This document shows, piece after piece, positions 1-4,550 of a stretch of DNA of 7,451 nt. Every line of letters starts with the position of its first letter. Position 1 is the first letter of the stretch. The position numbers and the translations under genes are program-made. The stretch is from Candidatus Coatesiibacteriota bacterium (lineage in GTDB: Bacteria > B130-G9), in the NCBI GenBank assembly GCA_016929465.1, contig JAFGIT010000410.1:1-7451 (forward strand), written 5' to 3'. The notes under the pieces were generated by a model that was not told the DNA's origin, ran no database searches, and was given only the letters and a program-made list of their open reading frames with translations.

Positions 1-269
1 ACCTCGTCTTCCTTCATGATGATGAACTCCTCACCATCAAGCTTCACTTCCGTACCTGAATACTTGCCGAAAAGCACCTTGGCTCCGACCTTGAGCTCCA
101 TCGGAATCAACTTGCCCTGGTCGTCCTTGCGACCGGCGCCGACAGCCACAACCTCTCCCTGGCTGGGCTTTTCCTTCGCAGAATCAGGGATGATGATCCC
201 GCCCTTGACGACATCGGCCTCTTCGAGCCTCTTGACCAAGATTCTGTCACGCAAAGGCTTAAACTTCAT
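1..269 (-). CDS. groES: GroES co-chaperonin, 3' end cut off by the window edge
   Basis: GroES is the heptameric lid of the cytosolic GroEL chaperonin. Read on the minus strand from ATG at 269, 89 codons are visible. The family is about 95-97 residues long, so only the last few residues are missing. The start [14 protein letters not shown] is the typical GroES N-terminus. The mobile loop that docks on GroEL lies around residues 16-34 and carries the hydrophobic tripeptide I25-I26-I27, equivalent to IVL in E. coli. The C-terminal part ([16 protein letters not shown]) is also typical. A strong Shine-Dalgarno GGGAGG (277-282) sits 7 bases before the ATG. Upstream lie a CIRCE operator and a promoter, so HrcA repression is expected. 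groEL probably follows beyond the left edge; this is inferred from usual gene order. Identity is secure. Confidence 0.97.
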   Translation of the reverse strand, partial: MKFKPLRDRILVKRLEEADVVKGGIIIPDSAKEKPSQGEVVAVGAGRKDDQGKLIPMELKVGAKVLFGKYSGTEVKLDGEEFIIMKEDE

Positions 270-326
270 AGACAAACCTCCCTCTGATGGTGTTTGGTTG
301 TTAATCATATTCTCACCCAAATTCAA

Positions 327-353
327 TTAGCACTCACCGTTAATGAGTGCTAA
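327..353 (-). promoter_or_regulatory. CIRCE operator (HrcA binding site)
   Basis: Perfect inverted repeat TTAGCACTC-N9-GAGTGCTAA, identical to the CIRCE consensus. It lies between the groES promoter and its start codon and covers the predicted transcription start. HrcA bound here would block transcription of groES (and presumably groEL) until heat shock or chaperonin titration inactivates it. Because it lies in the leader, the repeat can also form a 9-bp hairpin in the mRNA. Confidence 0.97.
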
Positions 354-381
354 TAATCCATAAGCACTACTCATTCGTCAA
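353..381 (-). promoter_or_regulatory. groES promoter, vegetative sigma type
   Basis: On the minus strand, a -35 box TTGACG (381-376) is followed by a 17-base spacer and a -10 box GATTAT (358-353). The matches to consensus are 5/6 and 4/6. The predicted start falls near 346, inside the CIRCE repeat, which is the expected layout for an HrcA-repressed housekeeping promoter. Inferred from sequence only. Confidence 0.7.
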
Positions 382-705
382 CTAATTCTTGATTCTTATT
401 CGAGGCCTAAAGCCTCTACTTACGTACTCGAAAACAGCCAAATGGCCCCACGGTTCCCTACAGCCAGAACAAGTACCAGAATTGGACAATCCACCAAAGG
501 GCAAGTCTGCAGCCAATCCGAGTGCCGAAATCCGAAAATCTGACTCACGAGCAATCAATAAATATATACGAATCTATGCAACCCCCAATGAGCCGAATCC
601 TGACCTCTACTGAATCCCGGACTTCGACGCCCTACTTCCTAGCGTCGGTTACTTTCTGGGCACTGGCGTGCCGGCGGCATAGCTCGATCAAAAAGCGACC
701 CGCTA
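354..705. other. Gene-free stretch between groES and tadA
   Basis: About 350 bases without a credible gene. The open frames here start at non-ATG codons or resemble no protein, and have no good ribosome binding site. The left end holds the groES promoter and a small GAGGC/GCCTC hairpin (402-416) with no T-tract. The right part holds a CGACGC/GCGTCG hairpin (625-647) and a weak terminator-like hairpin directly after tadA. In some bacteria the SRP RNA gene lies downstream of tadA. I looked for its GGAA-tetraloop core on the minus strand and did not find it. Confidence 0.6.
690..704 (-). terminator. Weak terminator-like hairpin after tadA
   Basis: Immediately after the tadA stop codon the minus strand reads AGCG-GGT-CGCT, a 4-bp stem with a 3-base loop, running into five T residues (694-690). 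The position and T-run suit an intrinsic terminator, but the stem is unusually short, so efficiency would be doubtful. Confidence 0.3.
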
Positions 706-1164
706 TCAGCTCCGCGGAGACCGGAGCCCGGCGAAGAATTCTCTCATAAGCCCCGCGCATTCATCCTCGAGCACGCCTGACTTCACAACGAGCTCGTGGT
801 TCCCATCCCGCAGGGAGCCATCCTGGACAAATCGAAAGACCGCCCCGAATTTCGGCTCTCTGCAACCAAAGACTAAGCGGTCGAGTCTCGCATGGATTAT
901 CGCACCGACGCACATAGTACATGGTTCTGCAGTCGCATAGAGCGTGGCCCCGCAAAGTCTCCAACTTCCAATGCTCTCGGCAGCCTGGCGGATAGCCAGT
1001 ATCTCCGCATGGGCGGTTGGATCGTTGAGTGATTCTTTCCGGTTATGGCCACAGCCGATGATGCGATCTTTCAGGACGACGACCGAGCCTATCGGCACTT
1101 CACCCTCCGCGAGTGCCAGCCGAGCTTCCTCGAGCGCGGCCCTCATCAGAAATTCGTCGTCCAT
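706..1164 (-). CDS. tadA: tRNA-specific adenosine deaminase TadA
   Basis: TadA deaminates adenosine 34 of tRNA-Arg(ACG) to inosine, letting one tRNA read CGU, CGC and CGA; it acts in the cytosol as a zinc-dependent homodimer. The 152-residue product has the family's deaminase signature. H52-A-E54 supplies one zinc ligand and the proton-shuttling glutamate, and P81-C82-x2-C85 supplies the other two zinc ligands. The N-terminal EVPIGSVVV and the later HARLDRLVFG segments are also typical. The frame stays open upstream into the tRNA, giving a spurious MGVQIPLG extension. The start MDDEF at 1164 is chosen because it avoids the tRNA and gives normal family length; the ribosome site before it (CAGGG) is only moderate. 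The gene follows its own substrate tRNA-Arg(ACG) by 21 bases, so the two are probably transcribed together. Confidence 0.95.
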   Translation of the reverse strand: MDDEFLMRAALEEARLALAEGEVPIGSVVVLKDRIIGCGHNRKESLNDPTAHAEILAIRQAAESIGSWRLCGATLYATAEPCTMCVGAIIHARLDRLVFGCREPKFGAVFRFVQDGSLRDGNHELVVKSGVLEDECAGLMREFFAGLRSPRS

Positions 1165-1185
1165 CCCTGGGCCCCAAAATAATAG

Positions 1186-1259
1186 CGCGCCCAAAGGGAT
1201 TTGAACCCCCAACCTACGGATCCGTAGTCCGTCGCTCTATCCAATTGAGCTATGGGCGC
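1186..1259 (-). tRNA. tRNA-Arg (anticodon ACG)
   Basis: The minus strand from 1259 to 1186 folds as a complete cloverleaf. The 7-bp acceptor stem GCGCCCA/TGGGCGC is perfect. The D stem is GCTC/GAGC and its loop contains GG and A20. The anticodon stem ACGGA/TCCGT encloses loop CTACGGA. The T loop is TTCAAAT, on a stem whose outer two pairs are G-U. The anticodon ACG reads arginine CGN codons after A34 becomes inosine; A20 and C35 match known arginine identity elements. The discriminator base is G73. CCA is not encoded (the next bases are CTA), so a CCA-adding enzyme is needed. Confidence 0.97.
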
Positions 1260-1282
1260 GCACGCATCTATTTCAATATCAG

Positions 1283-1311
1283 AATGTAGAAACCATTTCA
1301 GCAGCTGTCAA
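1283..1311 (-). promoter_or_regulatory. Promoter for tRNA-Arg and tadA
   Basis: On the minus strand there is a perfect -35 box TTGACA (1311-1306), a 17-base spacer, and a -10 box TACATT (1288-1283, 4/6 match). The predicted start is near 1276, giving a 5' leader of about 17 bases before the mature tRNA end at 1259. A perfect TATAAT also occurs on the same strand at 1396-1391, but without a good -35, so it is at most a secondary promoter. Confidence 0.75.
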
Positions 1312-1430
1312 GTTCCGCATGAGCCTACGTCTCGTCGGGCCGGTGTCGCCGGCGAGAAGTCGGGCAGTAGGTGCTTACTTGCGCTTTCACATTATATCTC
1401 TGCTTTTCGATTGTTATCTATTTCTATATA

Positions 1431-1541
1431 TATGATTGAATGACTGCTGCGGACGAATAGCCTTTCTGTCCTCCGGATGCTACGCTCTGAATGGGAAAAT
1501 CAGGCGTAATTTGCGGCAAGTGTCTGCCCGATTCAATCATA
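1431..1541. repeat. Inverted repeat enclosing hairpins; possible structured element
   Basis: The 11-bp arms TATGATTGAAT (1431-1441) and ATTCAATCATA (1531-1541) are perfectly complementary and 89 bases apart. Between them a second helix forms: TACGC then CTGA (1481-1490, with one bulged T) pairs with TCAG-GCGTA (1500-1508) around a 9-base loop. Two weaker 4-bp hairpins are also possible: GGAC/GTCC (1451-1471) and GGCA/TGCC (1515-1528). Together they could form a multi-branched fold closed by the outer arms. No known riboswitch motif was recognised. Chance pairing in AT-rich DNA remains possible. Confidence 0.35.
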
Positions 1542-1578
1542 GTACTTAATTACGGCACTTCTCGGCCCTCATCCAGGC

Positions 1579-1615
1579 GATCATTCTTCGCTCGGAGCTT
1601 GGGGATCATTCGCTC
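1579..1615. repeat. Short imperfect direct repeat
   Basis: GATCATTC-TT-CGCTC (1579-1593) recurs as GATCATTCCGCTC minus one C, i.e. GATCATTCGCTC (1604-1615), with repeat starts 25 bases apart. It lies about 190 bases upstream of the chemotaxis operon. It could be a two-site operator or a small local duplication; nothing else supports a function. Confidence 0.35.
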
Positions 1616-1729
1616 CTAATCCAGCATATAGAGAGACTACACCATGCAATCGAGCTAGTCCGATGTCCCCCATGTACAATATGGAAGTACTAAGACCAAT
1701 GGAAGGCGCAGATGCTGGTTTCATCAGCT

Positions 1730-1756
1730 TAAGAATTACTGCTTTGCTTTCGATAA
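1730..1756 (+). promoter_or_regulatory. Candidate sigma-28 (FliA/SigD) promoter of the chemotaxis operon
   Basis: TAAGAATT (1730-1737), then 11 bases, then TTCGATAA (1749-1756). The E. coli FliA consensus is TAAAGTTT-N11-GCCGATAA. The -10 matches at 6 of 8 positions, including the whole CGATAA core, and the -35 matches at 5 of 8, with exactly consensus spacing. The predicted start is near 1763, giving a leader of about 43 bases to the first gene. Position and gene content fit a late flagellar/chemotaxis promoter. No convincing sigma-70 promoter was found nearby on this strand. Confidence 0.45.
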
Positions 1757-1805
1757 TGGTCATAAAGGTCGATTTTGTAGAAAATATCAACAGGGGATTG
1801 GACCA

Positions 1806-2660
1806 ATGCCAAGATCTTTGCTTGTCGGTTTCCGGCCAGTGCTCAGCAGAATGGCGACGAATGTTCTGAAGAGCGCAGGATACGACGTAGCCATTTCGGA
1901 TAAGGACGAAGAGAATGTCAAGGAGGCAGATATCGTCCTGTTCGAGGCCAGACAAGGTACGGATGTCAGGAGCCAGATTGCCGATCTAAGGCAACAGGCA
2001 AAATTCAAGGACATTCCTATACTGGTTGTGGGAGAGCATTCTGCGCAGGAAGCAATGGACGCCGCAATTGCAGCGGGTGGGAGCGAGTGCTGCTATCTGC
2101 CATTGGACCCTCAGACTCTGCCGCTGAAGCTGGACCAGATGCTTCATCCGAATGGCCATAACCAGAAGATAGATGTCAACATCATCAATCCCTTTGTGGC
2201 GGCAACCTTGGACGTTATGAAGACGATGGCTGGAATCACTGCTACACGCAAGAGTGTCTTCCTGAAGAGAGATCAAAGAATGTTCGGGGACCTCTCTGGA
2301 GTGATCGGGCTTTCGGGTGGAGCGGTGGGCTCCGCAGTCATCAGCTTTCCGGAAGCACTGGCGAAGAATTTCGTCGCCAAGATGCTATCCGAAGATCCCA
2401 ACAAAATTCCTATGGATGATGTACGCGATGGTGTTGGCGAGTGCGTCAACATGATTGCAGGCGCGGCAAAGGCCGCCTTGGCCAATTCTGTGTACCACTT
2501 CAAGATATCTATACCGACCGTTGTTGAAGGGCACGGGCATGAAATAAGTCATCGCAGATCTGCACCGTGCATTGTGATCGTCTTCGAGGCAGAACACGAC
2601 GAGTTCGCTCTTCAGATATCACTTGCAATCAATAGCGACACTGATTCAGGAGGCAACTAG
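1806..2660 (+). CDS. cheX: Pseudo-receiver fused to CheX-type CheY-P phosphatase
   Basis: This 284-residue protein has two parts. Residues 1-113 have the pattern of a response-regulator receiver but have lost its active site. The usual acidic pair after the first strand is replaced by G8-F9. The phosphoacceptor position in ADIVLFE is Glu47 instead of Asp. The Thr/Ser switch position is Gly76, and the K-P motif has become L98-P99-L100. Residues 122-277 form a CheX domain, about the size of a whole ordinary CheX. It keeps the phosphatase signature D208-x3-E212-x2-N215, followed by Pro237; in this family the Glu and Asn attack CheY-P. The expected role is to dephosphorylate CheY, encoded next. 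An AGGGG ribosome site lies 9 bases before the ATG. The gene begins the operon and its stop codon is one base from the cheY ATG. The CheX assignment is fairly sure. That the front domain is a non-phosphorylatable or Glu-locked receiver is inferred from missing residues. Confidence 0.87.
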   Translation: MPRSLLVGFRPVLSRMATNVLKSAGYDVAISDKDEENVKEADIVLFEARQGTDVRSQIADLRQQAKFKDIPILVVGEHSAQEAMDAAIAAGGSECCYLPLDPQTLPLKLDQMLHPNGHNQKIDVNIINPFVAATLDVMKTMAGITATRKSVFLKRDQRMFGDLSGVIGLSGGAVGSAVISFPEALAKNFVAKMLSEDPNKIPMDDVRDGVGECVNMIAGAAKAALANSVYHFKISIPTVVEGHGHEISHRRSAPCIVIVFEAEHDEFALQISLAINSDTDSGGN

Positions 2661-2661
2661 A

Positions 2662-3036
2662 ATGAAGATCCTCGTAGTTGATGACTCTTCTACGATGCGC
2701 CGGATAATCGTCAGAACGCTCGAAGGCATTGGCGAGAGCGATGTAACTGAGGCCAGCGATGGCGAGGATGCATTGCACAAAGTGAATAGTACCGGATTCG
2801 AATTAATTCTGACAGATTGGAATATGCCAAATCTGGACGGTCTTGGCCTGGTTGAAAAACTCCGCGCAAATGCCAAGTACAAGACCACTCCGATAATCAT
2901 GATAACAACAGAGGCTGAAAAGAAGAATGTTGTCGAGGCCATCAAGGCTGGCGTGAACAACTACATCGTAAAGCCTTTCACACCTGCAACTCTCAAGGAG
3001 AAGATACAGGCGACATTGGATCAATGTAGTAAGTAG
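2662..3036 (+). CDS. cheY: Chemotaxis response regulator CheY
   Basis: Single-domain 124-residue receiver, the usual CheY size, with no output domain. Phosphorylated by CheA, it would bind the flagellar switch and alter rotation. All active-site residues are present: D7-D8 for magnesium, phosphoacceptor D52 in TDWNMPNLDG (nearly identical to E. coli CheY), switch T82, aromatic Y101 and K104 before P105-F106. The start is the ATG at 2662, not the upstream in-frame ATG at 2623. It has an excellent ribosome site CAGGAGG (2647-2653) 8 bases upstream and begins directly with the receiver strand MKILVVDDS. That ribosome site lies inside the end of cheX, whose stop is one base away, so the two are probably translationally coupled. 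The CheX partner and downstream CheA support a true chemotaxis CheY. Confidence 0.96.
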   Translation: MKILVVDDSSTMRRIIVRTLEGIGESDVTEASDGEDALHKVNSTGFELILTDWNMPNLDGLGLVEKLRANAKYKTTPIIMITTEAEKKNVVEAIKAGVNNYIVKPFTPATLKEKIQATLDQCSK

Positions 3037-3069
3037 GGCTTACTCGAAAGCAAGAAAAGGAGCAGTACA

Positions 3070-4461
3070 ATGGAAGATACATCCACGGTTAAGACATACA
3101 GCCTGATTCTATCGGAAGACAAGATGATTGCTGTACTGGAAGCCTATGCTCCCGTCGATGTCTCCGAGGAGGAAGTACTGCACCAATTGGCTGAGAATAA
3201 TATAGACAATGGTGTTGATCACGAAGCAATTAGGGAATTCATCAGAGACTGCGCCGAAGGCGAGGGACTCGTAAGGAGCGATATAGCTCGTGGGGAAGAA
3301 GTGTGTCATGGCGAGGACGGCCAAATCCGTTGGGCGCACGAGCAAGCAGAGGAAGAAGAAGCAGGCGAGAATGAGAGAATAGACTGGTATGAGCAGAGCG
3401 ATCTGATCTGCATAAGCGAAAATGACCTGATCGCCGAGATCACCCAGCCTACAGAGGGAATCGACGGCTTCAACGTCTTGGGCGAGAAGGTCAAGGCAAT
3501 GGCCGGCAAGCCCATTGCACTCAAGCCGGGAGCCAATGTGAACGTCTCCGATGATGGAATTCGCTTCACCTCTGCAATCAATGGAATGCTAGTAATCAAG
3601 GGTCGATCCATCAAGGTCGATCCGATGTTGAAAATAAGAGCTGATGTGGACTTCGAGGTCGGCAATATCGACTTCGAAGGACAGGTCTCTATCGGCGGAA
3701 ATGTCCTCGATCTATTCAAGGTGAAATCAACCGGAGACATAACGATCAGAGGCTGCGTCGAGGGCGCCGCGCTCGAATCGAAGAGCAATATCGCCATAAA
3801 GGGTGGGATAGCTGGCAAGAACAAATGCACAATCAACCTCAAAGGTGACCTCAGCGCAAATTACATCAATTGCGCAAAGGTGAGGTCCCAGGGTGACATC
3901 ACCGTCACTGTCGAGATCCTGAATAGCACTATCGAGACGAAGGGCTCAATAATCGTCAAGCAAAAAGGAATAATCGGTGGTCAGACGATTGCCGCCGGAG
4001 GACTCGAATGTCAGATTCTCGGCTCAGAGGCTGGCCCGCCGACTGTGGTTGTACTCGGAAAGGACAACTCGAAGGAAGCGAGACTCAACGTATTGCGCAT
4101 GAAAGACAGGAGCATATCACCGATAATTAAAGAATTGTCGAAAAAGATAATGCTACTCGAAAGAATGAAGAACTACTTGCCTGCAGACAAGCGAGAGCTC
4201 TTGACCGAAATGTTCTACGAGAAGCAGGAAAAAGAAGCCGAAATGGAAGAGATAAGGACCGAAGTGCGAACCTTGGTCGATGAAACTAGGGACATGCTGA
4301 TGAATACCTCGCTACTCGTCAAGAATCTCATCTATCCGGGAGTTGTGATCGAAATGGGCGGCATCAGAAAACAGGTGACCGAACTCATGGAAGGACCTGT
4401 CACCGCCAAGTTCGATGTCGCGAAGAGACGAATACTCCTTCTAAGCAAGGATGCTCGATGA
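3070..4461 (+). CDS. fapA: FapA/DUF342 family protein (flagellar assembly protein A-like)
   Basis: This 463-residue protein has the layout of the FapA (DUF342) family. Residues 1-115 are an acidic N-terminal region. Residues 116-185 form the conserved FapA segment, with ITQPTEGIDGFNVLGEKV and AINGMLVIKG. Residues 186-325 form a repetitive beta-rich stretch with recurring GDITI/GSIIV turns, as in a right-handed beta-helix. Residues 333-412 form a charged coiled coil, followed by a short C-terminal domain with YPGVVIEMGG. There is no signal peptide or membrane segment, so it is probably cytosolic. An AAGGAG ribosome site lies 7 bases before the ATG, and the gap from cheY is 33 bases. The stop overlaps a following ATG as ATGA. 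In vibrios FapA is linked to polar flagellar assembly. A role in placing or building flagella here is inference from family and operon; the biochemical function is not established by sequence. Confidence 0.88.
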   Translation: MEDTSTVKTYSLILSEDKMIAVLEAYAPVDVSEEEVLHQLAENNIDNGVDHEAIREFIRDCAEGEGLVRSDIARGEEVCHGEDGQIRWAHEQAEEEEAGENERIDWYEQSDLICISENDLIAEITQPTEGIDGFNVLGEKVKAMAGKPIALKPGANVNVSDDGIRFTSAINGMLVIKGRSIKVDPMLKIRADVDFEVGNIDFEGQVSIGGNVLDLFKVKSTGDITIRGCVEGAALESKSNIAIKGGIAGKNKCTINLKGDLSANYINCAKVRSQGDITVTVEILNSTIETKGSIIVKQKGIIGGQTIAAGGLECQILGSEAGPPTVVVLGKDNSKEARLNVLRMKDRSISPIIKELSKKIMLLERMKNYLPADKRELLTEMFYEKQEKEAEMEEIRTEVRTLVDETRDMLMNTSLLVKNLIYPGVVIEMGGIRKQVTELMEGPVTAKFDVAKRRILLLSKDAR

Positions 4462-4550
4462 TCACGAGCAATTCACATAGATCCAATCTCATATCAAATA
4501 CAGACCAATCTCTGTGCAACCATGAAATTCTTCTGGGTGTGATACTTTGA
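4458..4550 (+). CDS. Possible 30-codon coupling mini-ORF between fapA and cheA
   Basis: An ATG at 4458 overlaps the fapA stop (ATGA). It opens a 30-codon frame whose TGA at 4548-4550 overlaps the proposed TTG start of cheA (TTGA at 4547-4550). The peptide (MITSNSHRS... ending ILLGVIL) resembles nothing known to me, and the frame has no independent ribosome site. It may simply pass ribosomes from fapA to cheA by termination-reinitiation, or be a chance open frame in an 85-base spacer. The double overlap is exact; expression is inferred. Confidence 0.3.
   Translation: MITSNSHRSNLISNTDQSLCNHEILLGVIL

Larger units (their letters stand above)
1260..1805. other. Gene-free divergent intergenic region
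   Basis: About 545 bases between the tRNA and the chemotaxis operon. Open frames here overlap the tRNA, or run into the cheX gene on the wrong strand or frame, and resemble no protein. Recognisable content is the tRNA promoter (1283-1311), an AT-rich tract (about 1388-1440), a paired structure (1431-1541), a direct repeat (1579-1615) and a sigma-28-like promoter (1730-1756). The GC-rich GCCGG/CCGGC hairpin (1339-1353) has no T-tract. Confidence 0.6.

Noticed and set aside
600-640. Resemblance of AAGTCCGGG on the minus strand to the RNase P RNA P4 region
   Set aside because: Only about nine bases match and no second conserved segment is present nearby.
354-705. SRP RNA (ffs) gene downstream of tadA, as found in Bacillus
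   Set aside because: The minus strand lacks the conserved helix-8 core with its GGAA loop and the following AGCAGCC-type segment. Partial resemblances (GGTCAGGAT, GAAGTCCGGG) are too short.
389-749. Two short plus-strand open frames between groES and tadA
   Set aside because: They have poor or non-ATG starts and no ribosome sites. One runs into tadA antisense, and neither resembles a protein.
1165-1212. N-terminal extension of tadA starting MGVQIPLG
   Set aside because: These codons are the T arm and acceptor stem of the tRNA read in frame. MGVQIPLG is a common tRNA artefact, and the family starts near the ATG at 1164.
1331-1356. GC-rich hairpin GCCGG/CCGGC as a terminator
   Set aside because: No T-tract follows on either strand, and no gene ends beside it.
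1411-1436. Plus-strand promoter TTGTTA ... TATGAT
   Set aside because: The spacer is only 14 bases, too short for sigma-70, and the site is about 370 bases from the first gene.
1252-1443. 63-residue plus-strand open frame
   Set aside because: It begins inside the tRNA, crosses the tRNA promoter, and has no ribosome site or protein-like character.
1559-1575. Sigma-54-like GGCAC-N5-GG element
   Set aside because: The required TTGC half (GC at -12) is absent.
1581-1955. 124-residue open frame on the minus strand
   Set aside because: It overlaps the start of cheX antisense, has no recognisable family pattern, and appears to be a shadow frame.
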